Shown here in pieces: positions 52,923 through 60,969 of a stretch of DNA of 64,000 bases (position 1 is the first letter of the stretch; each line of letters begins with the position of its first letter). This DNA is from Larsenimonas suaedae (lineage in GTDB: Bacteria; Pseudomonadota; Gammaproteobacteria; Pseudomonadales; Halomonadaceae). The notes under the pieces were generated by a model. It worked only from the letters and a program-made list of their open reading frames with translations. It searched no databases and was not told the DNA's origin. The stretch lies in the NCBI RefSeq assembly GCF_023712105.1, contig NZ_JAMLJI010000002.1, positions 496,001 through 560,000 of the forward strand. The letters are read 5' to 3'. The position numbers and the translations under genes are program-made.

Positions 52923-53885
52923 GTGCACCATCGGACAGGCCAACACGCCATGATCACATCCCGTCATGGCGAGGCCGACCAACGACACGCCGGTCTGTCG
53001 CGGCGCCAGACACTGGCGGCGCTGCTCGCCCTTGGGCTGTGCCCGGGGGCGGTGCTTGCCGGCGCGCCCGAGTCGCCCAGAGTAGTGACGCTCTTTCAGG
53101 GTGCGACCGATACCGCGGTCGCGCTCGGGGTCATCCCGGTCGGGGCGGTGCTGTCCTGGCAGGACCCGCCGGTCTACCCCTACCTGCGCACCGCGCTTGC
53201 CGAGACGACCATCGTCGGCCTCGAGACCCAGCCAAGTCTTGAAGACATTGCCGTTTTGTCACCCACGCTGATCGTGGCGTCGCGCTTTCGCCACCAGCGC
53301 ATCGCGCCGCTGCTGTCGCGCATCGCGCCGGTGGTGATGCTCGAGGACATCTACCGCTTCGAGACCACGCTCGAGCGTATGGCGCAGGCCCTGAACCAAC
53401 AGGCGCAGGCCGATCGGCTGATGGCGCAGTACCACGCACGCGTGACCATGCTGCGGGCACGCCTTGCCGCCCACTTCGGGCAGGCGTGGCCGCTGACGGT
53501 GTCGCTGATCGACATTCGCGCCGATCAGGTTCGAAGCTATCTGCCCGGAAGCTTTGCCGGACGGGTACTGAGCGATCTCGGCTTTCACTGGACCGAGACC
53601 GCCCGCACCGCCCACGGCATCCTCTTGAAGCTCGGCGGCGTCGAAAGCCTGCCGGCGCTCGATGCCGGGCTGTTTTTCGTCATGCGCCACAGCGCCGGGC
53701 CGGCGGTTCGCGCCCATGAACAGCGCCTGATGTCGCATCCGCTCTGGCAGCGCATGCGCGCGCCGAGCACAGGCCGCGTGTACTCGGTCGACCCGGTGGC
53801 CTGGAGCCTGTCGGGCGGCATTCTGGGCGTGTTCGATCTGCTGGATTCGATCGAGCAGCAGGTTCTGGAGGCCCGCGCCGCATGA
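52923..53885 (+). CDS. Ferric-siderophore ABC transporter, Tat-exported binding protein
   Basis: A 320-residue class III periplasmic binding protein (FecB/FhuD-like). The N-terminal region has a twin-arginine motif SRRQTLAALLALGLC followed by PGAVLAGAP (cleavage about residue 46), so export by Tat is likely. The mature part has VVTLFQGATDTAVALGV, VGLETQPSLEDIAVLSPTLI and a C-terminal VDPVAWSLSGGILGVFDLLD. A GTG start at 52923 is used; ATG 52950 is an alternative that still keeps the signal. It should deliver the ferric siderophore to the FecCD permease. Overlaps the permease gene by ATGA. Confidence 0.9.
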   Translation: MHHRTGQHAMITSRHGEADQRHAGLSRRQTLAALLALGLCPGAVLAGAPESPRVVTLFQGATDTAVALGVIPVGAVLSWQDPPVYPYLRTALAETTIVGLETQPSLEDIAVLSPTLIVASRFRHQRIAPLLSRIAPVVMLEDIYRFETTLERMAQALNQQAQADRLMAQYHARVTMLRARLAAHFGQAWPLTVSLIDIRADQVRSYLPGSFAGRVLSDLGFHWTETARTAHGILLKLGGVESLPALDAGLFFVMRHSAGPAVRAHEQRLMSHPLWQRMRAPSTGRVYSVDPVAWSLSGGILGVFDLLDSIEQQVLEARAA

Positions 53886-54877
53886 GCACACGCATTCGCC
53901 TGTTTCTACTTGTGGCCACGCTCCTGATCGCGGCGCTGTCGAGCCTGATGGTCGGCGCCCACTGGATCGGCCCGGCAACGGCGCTCAAGGGGTTGATTGC
54001 CCCTGCCCCCGAGGCGGTCGATCAACTGATCGTTCGAAGCTCACGCCTGCCCCGTACGGTGATCGCAATGGTGGTCGGCGCAAGCCTTGCCGTGGCCGGC
54101 GCCCTGATGCAGACCCTGACCCGCAACCCGCTCGCCTCACCGGGGCTTTTGGGCATCAACGCGGGTGCCACCTTCGCGGTGGTGCTTTTGGTCGCCTGGG
54201 CCGGAAGCGCCTCGCTTGCGGCGTGGTCGCTGGGGGCCTTTCTCGGCGCGGCGCTCGCGGCGATGCTTGTGTGGTGGGTCGCCATGCGCGGCGGCGCAAG
54301 CAGCCACGGCCCGCTGCGACTGGTATTGGCCGGCGCGGCGCTCTCGGCGCTGTTCACCGCGTTCAGTCAGGCGCTTCTGGTCATCGACCAGCAGGGGCTC
54401 GATACGGTGCTGTTCTGGCTGGCGGGCGCCGTGGATGGTCGCGCGCCTTCAGAGCTTGCGCCGCTGATGGCGGTGGCGCTTGCCGCCGGACTCGGCTGCA
54501 TCCCCTTGACGCGGGCGATGAACGTGCTCGCCGCCGGCGAGTCGATGGCGCGCGGACTCGGCATCAAGGTCCACCGGCTTCAGGCCCTGATGGTGGGGCT
54601 GGTGGTGGCGCTTTCGGGGGCGTCGGTGGCCATGGCCGGCAACATCACCTTCGTCGGGCTGATCGTGCCGCACATGGCGCGGCGCCTGTTGCCCGCCGAT
54701 CACCGCATCTTTTTGCCCGGCTGCGCGCTGCTCGGCGCGACGCTTTTGATCGTGGCCGACGTCATTGGTCGAAGCGTCGCCCAGCCGCGGGAAATCCCGG
54801 TGGGGGTCATGACGGCCCTGATCGGCGCGCCGATGTTCATTGCGCTGTTGAACCGCCAGAGGTCTGCCCATGGCTGA
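53882..54877 (+). CDS. FecCD-family ABC permease 1
   Basis: A 331-residue inner-membrane permease with about ten helices. Family marks: SSRLPRTVIAMVVGASLAV, GALMQTLTRNPLASPGLLGI and GNITFVGLIVPHMARRLLP, the last being the coupling region for the ATPase. It forms the channel with the second permease for siderophore uptake. It overlaps the binding protein gene by ATGA and the second permease gene by 8 bases. Confidence 0.93.
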   Translation: MSTRIRLFLLVATLLIAALSSLMVGAHWIGPATALKGLIAPAPEAVDQLIVRSSRLPRTVIAMVVGASLAVAGALMQTLTRNPLASPGLLGINAGATFAVVLLVAWAGSASLAAWSLGAFLGAALAAMLVWWVAMRGGASSHGPLRLVLAGAALSALFTAFSQALLVIDQQGLDTVLFWLAGAVDGRAPSELAPLMAVALAAGLGCIPLTRAMNVLAAGESMARGLGIKVHRLQALMVGLVVALSGASVAMAGNITFVGLIVPHMARRLLPADHRIFLPGCALLGATLLIVADVIGRSVAQPREIPVGVMTALIGAPMFIALLNRQRSAHG

Positions 54878-55895
54878 GCGCGTCCTTCGAAGACCGGGCT
54901 TTTCCCGCCGGCTCGACCTGGCCCCGTGGCGCCGGGTGCTGGTGGTTGTGCTGGTGCTTCTGGCCGTGGCGGCAGGCTCCCTTGCCACCGGCAAGGTGCC
55001 GCTCGGGCGCGAGCAGCTTCTGGCACTTTTTGAGGGCGCACACACTTCCGTTCGCATCATCGTGCTGGAGCTCAGGCTACCGCGGCTGGTGCTCGGGGCG
55101 CTGGTCGGCGGTTTGCTGGCGCTGTCGGGGTGGCTTTTCCAGCAGATCATGCGCAACGCGCTCGCCTCGCCGGACATTCTGGGCGTCACCAGCGGCGCAA
55201 GTGCCGCGGCGGTCAGTTATCTGGCGTGGCTTGCGGTGCCGCTGGGCGCCTGGGGCGTACCGTTTGCCGCCATGATCGGCGCCGTGGGCGCGGCCGGGCT
55301 GATCTACGCGCTGGCATGGTCACGCGGGGTGACGCCGATCCGGCTGGTGTTGACCGGCATCGGAGTCTCGGCTGCGCTCGGGGCGGTGACCACCTTCGTG
55401 CTGGCGTTCAGCCCGCTGACCACCACGCTGTCGGCCTATGTCTGGCTGACCGGAAGCGTCTACGGGGCCAACTGGCACGATGTCGGCACACTCACCCTGT
55501 GGGCGGTCGTTTTGATCCTGCCGCTTGCGATCAAGATGCGCTTTGCGGTACTGGCCGCGCTGGATGACGCCCTCGCCACCGGCCTCGGCGTTCGCGTCCA
55601 GCGCCAGCGGGCGATGCTTTTGGCGCTGGCGGCCGCGATGGCGGGGGTGGCGATCGCGGCCGGCGGTGCGTTCGCCTTTGTCGGATTGATCGCCCCGCAT
55701 CTGGCCCGGCGCGTCTCTCGTGCCGTCGGGGCGTCGCAGGCCGTGCTGTCGGTGCTTTGGGGGGCGCTTTTGGTGGTGAGCGCCGACTGGATCGCACGCA
55801 CCGTGTTTCTACCGCTGGATCTGCCGGCGGGTATTTTTGTCGCGGCGCTCGGGGCGCCGTTCTTTCTCTGGTTATTGCTGCGCGAGGCACGGTGA
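54870..55895 (+). CDS. FecCD-family ABC permease 2
   Basis: A 341-residue partner permease. After a basic N-terminus and helix 1 come LRLPRLVLGALVGGLLALSG, QQIMRNALASPDILGVTSGA and GAFAFVGLIAPHLARRVSRA, the FecCD signature set. It pairs with the preceding permease, as FecC/FecD or the FhuB halves do. Four bases separate it from the ATPase gene. Confidence 0.93.
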   Translation: MAERVLRRPGFSRRLDLAPWRRVLVVVLVLLAVAAGSLATGKVPLGREQLLALFEGAHTSVRIIVLELRLPRLVLGALVGGLLALSGWLFQQIMRNALASPDILGVTSGASAAAVSYLAWLAVPLGAWGVPFAAMIGAVGAAGLIYALAWSRGVTPIRLVLTGIGVSAALGAVTTFVLAFSPLTTTLSAYVWLTGSVYGANWHDVGTLTLWAVVLILPLAIKMRFAVLAALDDALATGLGVRVQRQRAMLLALAAAMAGVAIAAGGAFAFVGLIAPHLARRVSRAVGASQAVLSVLWGALLVVSADWIARTVFLPLDLPAGIFVAALGAPFFLWLLLREAR

Positions 55896-55899
55896 GGTC

Positions 55900-56691
55900 A
55901 TGGCAACGGTAGCGGCCCACGACGTGAGCGTGGGGTATCAAAAACAGCGCATTCTCGATCAATTGAGCGTCGAGCTGCCCGAGGGGCAGATCTCGGTGCT
56001 GGTGGGCAGCAACGGCTGCGGCAAGAGTACGCTTTTGAAAACGCTGGCTCGGCTCTTGTCGCCCTGGTCCGGCCAGGTGCTGCTCGATGGCACCGCCATT
56101 CATGAGCTGCCGACGCAGGCCGTCGCGCGGCGCCTTGCGCTGTTGCCCCAGCACCCGGTCGCGCCCGAGGGCATCACCGTGCGCCAGCTGGTCAGTCTCG
56201 GCCGCCACCCGCATCAAAGCTGGTTCGAGCAGTGGCGCGAGGAGGACGAGCGCTGCGTCGAGGAGGCACTTGCCCACACCGGGCTTTCGGCGCTTTCCGA
56301 GCGCGGGGTGGATACGCTCTCGGGCGGTCAGCGCCAGCGCGCGTGGATCGCGCTGACGGTCGCCCAGAATACGCCACTGCTGCTGCTCGACGAGCCGACG
56401 TCGTTTCTCGATCTGACCCACCAGATGGAGGTGCTGGAGCTTTTACAGACGCTGAACCGGGATCAGGGCAAGACCGTGGTGATGGTTTTGCACGACCTCA
56501 ATCTGGCCGCGCGCTACGCCGACCATATCGTGGCCATCAAGGAAGGCCGAGTGCATGCGCAGGGCGCGCCTGCCGAGATTTTCACCGCCGAACGGATTCA
56601 CGAGGTATTTGGACTGTCATGTCGCATCATTACCGACCCCTATTTCAATACGCCGCTGTGCATCCCGTTCGGCGCCGGGTTCCCCGCGTGA
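55900..56691 (+). CDS. Ferric-siderophore ABC transporter ATPase
   Basis: A 263-residue FecE/FhuC-type ATPase. Walker A GSNGCGKS (36-43), Q-loop in LALLPQHP, signature LSGGQRQR (about 142-149), Walker B LLLLDEPTS and H-loop VLHDLNLAARY are intact. Start at ATG 55900; the frame is open further upstream inside the permease gene but not conserved there. Its stop overlaps the GTG of the reductase gene (GTGA), so the two are coupled. Confidence 0.94.
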   Translation: MATVAAHDVSVGYQKQRILDQLSVELPEGQISVLVGSNGCGKSTLLKTLARLLSPWSGQVLLDGTAIHELPTQAVARRLALLPQHPVAPEGITVRQLVSLGRHPHQSWFEQWREEDERCVEEALAHTGLSALSERGVDTLSGGQRQRAWIALTVAQNTPLLLLDEPTSFLDLTHQMEVLELLQTLNRDQGKTVVMVLHDLNLAARYADHIVAIKEGRVHAQGAPAEIFTAERIHEVFGLSCRIITDPYFNTPLCIPFGAGFPA

Positions 56692-57488
56692 CCCGGCGGC
56701 TGGAGCGCACGCCGAGCCCCGATGACCCGGGATTCACCCACGCGCAGCGCACGTTTCTGACCGAGACGCTTCGGCTCACGCCGCTTGGGCAGGCCGACGA
56801 GACCGCGATGACGGTTCTTGATCTGTGTGACACGGCCCAGTGCGCAAGGGCGCTGGACGCCCTCGCCCCGCGCATCGGAGCGCCGAGTCGCCGAGTGGCG
56901 GCCTCGCTTCTCGGTAAGCGTCTGTCGTTTCTGTTGACCGGCGCCTGCCTCTACGCGCTTTCTGCCTGCAACCGGGCGCTTGTGGTGTCGCCGGACGCGT
57001 GTCTGATCGAGCTAAGTCACGACGGCACACGCTGGGTGTCGAGCCTTCCGTTGAGCGACACCCACGGAACACCTCTGCCCGACGGCACCGAGCGCGGACC
57101 GGCACGGGACCGGGTCATCGAGCGGCTATTTACCGAGGTGATCGCGCCGCTCTGGCGAAGCTTTCATGAGGCAAGCGGCGTGCCGCCGCGCATGCTGTGG
57201 GAAAATACCGCCGTGCGGGTGTACTCGCTCTACGAGCGGCGTCTTGATCAACTCACCGATCCAGCCGACCGGGCGCGCTGCAAGGCCGATTTCGACCGGC
57301 TCCTCACCGCGCCGGCGGCGCTCTTTGGGGCACCGTTCAATCCCATTGCCCGCTTTCATCACGCGCCGGTTGCGCTGTGCGACGGCCAAAAGCAGCGCTA
57401 TCGAAAGACCTGCTGCCTGTACTTTCAGGCAACACATCCGGCTGAATACTGCCAGAGCTGCCCGCTGCTCAAGCCCTTGTCCGCGTGA
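56688..57488 (+). CDS. FhuF-type siderophore-iron reductase
   Basis: A 266-residue cytoplasmic protein. The GTG start at 56688 overlaps the ATPase stop. The C-terminal CC-x11-C-x2-C cluster (CCLYFQATHPAEYCQSC, about residues 244-260) is the [2Fe-2S] site of the FhuF family, one residue wider than the usual CC-x10-CxxC. The middle region has MLWENTAVRVYSLYERRL, common in the family. It should reduce the ferric siderophore in the cytoplasm to release Fe(II). Electron donor unknown; fpr at 4728 is one candidate in this genome. Confidence 0.9.
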   Translation: MTRRLERTPSPDDPGFTHAQRTFLTETLRLTPLGQADETAMTVLDLCDTAQCARALDALAPRIGAPSRRVAASLLGKRLSFLLTGACLYALSACNRALVVSPDACLIELSHDGTRWVSSLPLSDTHGTPLPDGTERGPARDRVIERLFTEVIAPLWRSFHEASGVPPRMLWENTAVRVYSLYERRLDQLTDPADRARCKADFDRLLTAPAALFGAPFNPIARFHHAPVALCDGQKQRYRKTCCLYFQATHPAEYCQSCPLLKPLSA

Positions 57489-57518
57489 GCTCGCTCCCCT
57501 TTCGAACGTGAGGTACCG

Positions 57519-58154
57519 ATGAGCTATCAGATTGCCCCGCGCGTAGGCCTTGACCCTGACCTGATCGAGGCCTGGCGCCAGGTGCCGACCTCGACCCTCG
57601 GCCACCTGACCCACGAAGGCTACCTGCACGGCCTGCGCCCACTGGGCGACGGGCGAGCGCTTACGGGCCCGGCGCTGACGGTTGAAGTCGACGCCCGCGA
57701 CAGCCGCGTACTGCGTGAGGCGCTGATCATGGCGCAGCCCGGCGACGTGCTGGTGGTGCTCGACCATGACCGGCATCTCGGGCGGGCCTGCTTCGGCGAA
57801 TTACGCGCGCTGGCCGCCGAGGTCAAGGGGCTCGCGGGCGTGGTCGTCATCGGCCATCTGACCGATGTGGCCGCCCTTCGCTCGATGCGCCTGCCGCTGT
57901 ATCACCTGGGCGTCAGCGCCCTGACCATTCACGCTCAAACGCGCTTTGGGCGCCTCAACGCGCCCCTGACGGTCGGTGACCTTCACATCGCCCCCGGTGA
58001 TCTGATGCACGGCGACGATGACGGGTTGTTTGCGCTTGCGCCCGAGCGCGCGAAGACGCTGCTTCCGGCCGCGCTCGAGCAGGAAGCGCTTGATCGTACA
58101 CGCCGCGCGGAGCTTCTGGCCAAGCGCCGCGACTCGGCCAGCGCATCGACGTAA
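57519..58154 (+). CDS. RraA/DlpA-fold protein at the end of the siderophore operon
   Basis: A 211-residue protein of the RraA family (formerly misnamed MenG methyltransferase). Marks: STLGHLTHEGYLHGLRPL, GRALTGPALTVEVDARDS, AQPGDVLVV, GRACFGELRALAAEVKGLAGVVV, then IGHLTD where aldolase members have DGxxRD. The catalytic-type Arg is Thr here while the Asp remains, so classic HMG aldolase chemistry is doubtful. Oxaloacetate decarboxylase or RNase E inhibitor activities are known in the fold. It starts 30 bases after the reductase gene on the same strand, so it is probably the last gene of the unit. Confidence 0.85.
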   Translation: MSYQIAPRVGLDPDLIEAWRQVPTSTLGHLTHEGYLHGLRPLGDGRALTGPALTVEVDARDSRVLREALIMAQPGDVLVVLDHDRHLGRACFGELRALAAEVKGLAGVVVIGHLTDVAALRSMRLPLYHLGVSALTIHAQTRFGRLNAPLTVGDLHIAPGDLMHGDDDGLFALAPERAKTLLPAALEQEALDRTRRAELLAKRRDSASAST

Positions 58155-58167
58155 CGGGTCGTGCGCG

Positions 58168-58220
58168 ACCCTCTGTATTACAGTCACACGACCCTCTGAC
58201 TACGATCACACAACCCTCTG
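58168..58220 (+). repeat. Three ACCCTCTG direct repeats before a GST gene
   Basis: ACCCTCTG begins at 58168, 58191 and 58213, giving repeat units of 23 and 22 bases that also share (A/G)TCACAC. The last copy ends 22 bases before the GST start codon. The near-two-turn spacing suits a regulator bound on one DNA face, but the region may equally be a decaying duplication. Confidence 0.7.
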
Positions 58221-58242
58221 ACCACACTCCAAGGAAAAGACC

Positions 58243-58860
58243 ATGAAACTCTGGGGACGCGCCAATTCCACCAACGTACGCAAGGCGCTGTGGTGCGCCT
58301 TCGAGCTTGAGCTCACGCCCGAGCACATCGAGGTGGGCGGCGCCTTTGGCGGGGTGGATACGCCCGAGTACCGAGCGATGAATCCGAACGGGCTGGTGCC
58401 GTGCCTCGAGGACGGCGCGCTGGTGCTGTGGGAATCCAACACCATCGTGCGCTACCTTGCCCGGCAGTACGGCGCGGCGCCGTTTACGCCGGACAGCGCG
58501 GTCGCGTGGGCAGAAGCCGAGAAATGGATGGACTGGGCCTCACTCGCCTTTGCCGAGCCATTCAAGCAGCTTTTCTGGAACCGAGTGCGGCAAACACCGG
58601 AGACCCGCGACAGTGAGGCGATGGAACGGGGCCGGCTCGAGTGCGCACGGCTGATGGGCATCGCCGATGACGCCCTTGCAAGGCGCGCCTTTCTGGCCGG
58701 CGACACGCTGACGGTGGCTGACATTCCGCTGGGGTGTCTGGCGTATGCGTGGTTTTCGATGCCGATCGAGCGGCCTGAACTCCCGCACCTGGCGGCCTGG
58801 TACGCGCGCCTCTCAGCTCGGCCCGCGTTCCAGCGCGCCGTGATGACGCCGCTGACCTGA
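58243..58860 (+). CDS. Glutathione S-transferase family protein 2
   Basis: A 205-residue GST. KLWGRANSTNVRKALW at the N-terminus, MNPNGLVPCLEDG and ESNTIVRYLARQYG form the glutathione site; the catalytic residue is probably Ser8 of ANSTNV. The helical C-terminal domain has LTVADIPLGCLAYAWF. It differs from the GST at 3172-3783 and is of the YibF/YfcG-like bacterial type. AAGGAAAAGACC precedes the ATG. It follows the siderophore operon but a hairpin-free gap with direct repeats suggests its own promoter. Confidence 0.9.
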   Translation: MKLWGRANSTNVRKALWCAFELELTPEHIEVGGAFGGVDTPEYRAMNPNGLVPCLEDGALVLWESNTIVRYLARQYGAAPFTPDSAVAWAEAEKWMDWASLAFAEPFKQLFWNRVRQTPETRDSEAMERGRLECARLMGIADDALARRAFLAGDTLTVADIPLGCLAYAWFSMPIERPELPHLAAWYARLSARPAFQRAVMTPLT

Positions 58861-58884
58861 CCCTTGATCCGCAGTTAGCGTCGT

Positions 58885-59436
58885 CTAGCCACCGTCACTT
58901 ACAACCTCATCGAACACCGCCAGAAACGCCTGGGCGTCGCTGTCACTGAAAAAGCACAGCGTGACCTGAAGCTCGGGATAGTCCGGCAGGTTTTCGGCCA
59001 TCACCTGGCAAACGATTCGAGCGGCGGCCTCAAACGGGTAGCCGTAGATGCCGGTGGAAATGGCGGGAAACGCAAGGCTCGTGCAGCCGTTATCAGCAGC
59101 AAGCGCCAGGCTTTTGCGGTAACAGTTCGCGAGTAGGTGTGACTTGTCTTTCGTTTTGGCGTAGACCGGCCCGACGGTATGAATCACGTAGCGCACCGGC
59201 AGCGAATACCCCGGCGTCAGCGCGACCTCGCCATCGGGCAGGCCATCCGGCCAGCGTTGGCGGCGAGCCTCCTTGCAGGCCTCGAGCAGTTCAGGCCCGG
59301 CCGCGCGATGAATCGCGCCGTCGACGCCGCCGCCGCCCATCAGGGAATGGTTGGCGGCGTTGACGATCGCATCGACCTCAAGGCAGGTGATGTCGCCGGT
59401 CGTCCAGTTCAGTTGGTCGGTCCATGCCGTACTCAT
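58885..59436 (-). CDS. ymdB: Macrodomain O-acetyl-ADP-ribose deacetylase (YmdB-like)
   Basis: A 183-residue single macrodomain. GDITCLEVDAIVNAANHSL (about 13-31) with the catalytic-type Asn/Asp, GGGGVDGAIHRAAGPEL and AFPAISTGIYGYP are the ADP-ribose loops of the YmdB/MacroD class. It should hydrolyse O-acetyl-ADP-ribose or mono-ADP-ribosyl glutamate/aspartate. ATG 59436 is chosen because AGGAG precedes it by 7-8 bases; the in-frame ATG at 59460 adds 8 residues without support. Convergent with the GST gene. Confidence 0.92.
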   Translation of the reverse strand: MSTAWTDQLNWTTGDITCLEVDAIVNAANHSLMGGGGVDGAIHRAAGPELLEACKEARRQRWPDGLPDGEVALTPGYSLPVRYVIHTVGPVYAKTKDKSHLLANCYRKSLALAADNGCTSLAFPAISTGIYGYPFEAAARIVCQVMAENLPDYPELQVTLCFFSDSDAQAFLAVFDEVVSDGG

Positions 59437-59538
59437 GAGGCGCTCCTGTGCGTTATCCAAAAACGGCCCAGGCCAGGGCCTGTCTTCGGTCTAGTCGACA
59501 CAGGCGCACATCGCTACCGCGCACAGCCTCGAGGCGTC

Positions 59539-60738
59539 TCAGTGCGCCTCGACCGCAGAACGCCCCTTGATGAACGACCGCGCAAGCATCAAGTACGCCA
59601 CCGACGCGCACACCGCCATCATCAGCACGATCGCCTCGAGCGAATGCGGCAGCACCGCGGACAGCCCGCTCAAAACGCCCGCAACGCCAAACTGGGCCGC
59701 GCCCAGAAGCGCGGCGGCTGTACCGCCGCTGGTGGGAAAGAACTCCAGAAAGCAGGCCTGAATGTTGGGAGAAACCGCCCCCATCGAACCGATGGTCAGC
59801 ATCATCGCCGGCAGGAAGGCGACCAGCGGCCAGTCCATGAAGGCCGCCATCAGCAACAGCACCATGCCCACCGCCTGACAGCACGTGGCCAGTTGCAGGA
59901 TGCGAAGCGAGGGCAGGCGCGACAGCAGCACCCGGTTCAGGATGTTGAACACCAGCATGGTGACGATGTTGGCGGCGAACAGCATCGAAAATGCGGCCGG
60001 CGTCTGTTCGAAGTGGCCCTGATAGATCAGCGAGGCGTAGGTGACAAACATCATCATCATCGAAAACGCTGCAGCCTGCCACGCAATGAACGGCAGCGCA
60101 GGTTTGGTCGTCAGCACCAGCTTATAGCGCGCAAGCAGGCTCATCTGTGGGCTCTTGGCCCGAGACACCTTGCCCTTGCCGGTAAAGATCACCCGCACCA
60201 GCAGCGGCACCAGCAGCAGCGCATACGCTGCCAGCGCATAGAAAATATAGTGCCAGGAGCCAAGCGCGAGAATCGCGCTGCCCACACTCGGCGCCACCCC
60301 CGGCGCCAGCACCATGATGAAGCCCATCAGCGAGAACAGCTTCGCCGCATCGCGGCCGGCCACGCGGTCACGGACCAGCGCCGGCACCGACACCAGTGTC
60401 CAGCCGGCGCCAAAGGCCTGGATCGCCCGCCCGCCGAGCAGCACTTCAAGCGACTCGGCCTGGCCGATAATGAGGCTCGCCACGGCAAAGATCGCCAGCC
60501 CGCTCATTAGAATGCGCTGGCGCCCGAAGCGGTCCGACAGCGCCCCGCCGATCAGCTGGCCGAAGGCGATCGCGAACACATACACCGACACGCTCAGAGA
60601 GACCGCCTGCTGGGAGACCCCGAGCGAGTCACCGATGGCCGGAAACGCCGGCAGATAGGTATCCATGGAAAATGGGCCCAGCATCATGGTCAGCGCCAGG
60701 CTCAACACCACGATAAAGGGCGTCTTGGAGTGGGACAT
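59539..60738 (-). CDS. Bcr/CflA-family multidrug efflux MFS transporter
   Basis: A 399-residue 12-helix MFS protein. The first helix MLGPFSMDTYLPAFPAI is diagnostic of Bcr/CflA carriers; IGGALSDRFGRQRILMSG is motif A, and ALVRDRVAGRDAAKLFSLMG follows helix 4, with PGVAPSVGSAIL as the antiporter motif C. Family members export bicyclomycin, sulfonamides or dipeptides/cysteine. Substrate unknown. Monocistronic and divergent from the SDR gene at 60970. Confidence 0.92.
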   Translation of the reverse strand: MSHSKTPFIVVLSLALTMMLGPFSMDTYLPAFPAIGDSLGVSQQAVSLSVSVYVFAIAFGQLIGGALSDRFGRQRILMSGLAIFAVASLIIGQAESLEVLLGGRAIQAFGAGWTLVSVPALVRDRVAGRDAAKLFSLMGFIMVLAPGVAPSVGSAILALGSWHYIFYALAAYALLLVPLLVRVIFTGKGKVSRAKSPQMSLLARYKLVLTTKPALPFIAWQAAAFSMMMMFVTYASLIYQGHFEQTPAAFSMLFAANIVTMLVFNILNRVLLSRLPSLRILQLATCCQAVGMVLLLMAAFMDWPLVAFLPAMMLTIGSMGAVSPNIQACFLEFFPTSGGTAAALLGAAQFGVAGVLSGLSAVLPHSLEAIVLMMAVCASVAYLMLARSFIKGRSAVEAH

Positions 60739-60900
60739 GAGAACTCGCAGTGAAATGGCTTATTTGATTGATAAAGTCAACGACATGATACCGGCCCATC
60801 CCGCGTTCGGCTAGCCGAGCCGGGCCTGGATCACAGGGGTCGCTTGCGTCGAACCATGAGGGCGACTATCCCTTAGGGGTGAGCAAACGCTCATGACTAA

Positions 60901-60944
60901 AGTCTAAACACGATAGTCTAAATACGATGCGCAGGATGCGCATC
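60901..60944. repeat. Tandem 14-bp repeat and hairpin upstream of the SDR gene
   Basis: AGTCTAAACACGAT (60901-60914) and AGTCTAAATACGAT (60915-60928) are adjacent and differ by one base. They run into the inverted repeat GATGCGC/GCGCATC (60926-60932 with 60938-60944). All lie within 70 bases of the start codon at 60970, so a promoter/operator role is likely. Confidence 0.6.
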
Positions 60945-60969
60945 ACTTAACCGATCAGGGAGATCGATC

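Noticed and set aside
57519-58154. Demethylmenaquinone methyltransferase (MenG)
   Set aside because: This is an old misannotation of the RraA fold; no SAM-binding motif is present.
58168-58230. CRISPR-like array
   Set aside because: Only three short 8-base repeats, no unique spacers of equal length and no cas genes.
41441-58242. Recent mobile island carrying the siderophore locus
   Set aside because: No integrase, transposase, tRNA target or flanking direct repeats, and base composition resembles the neighbours by eye.
59179-60510. A 443-codon plus-strand open frame opposite the Bcr/CflA gene
   Set aside because: It is extremely His/Arg/Gln-rich and antisense to a clear transporter; a codon-bias shadow.
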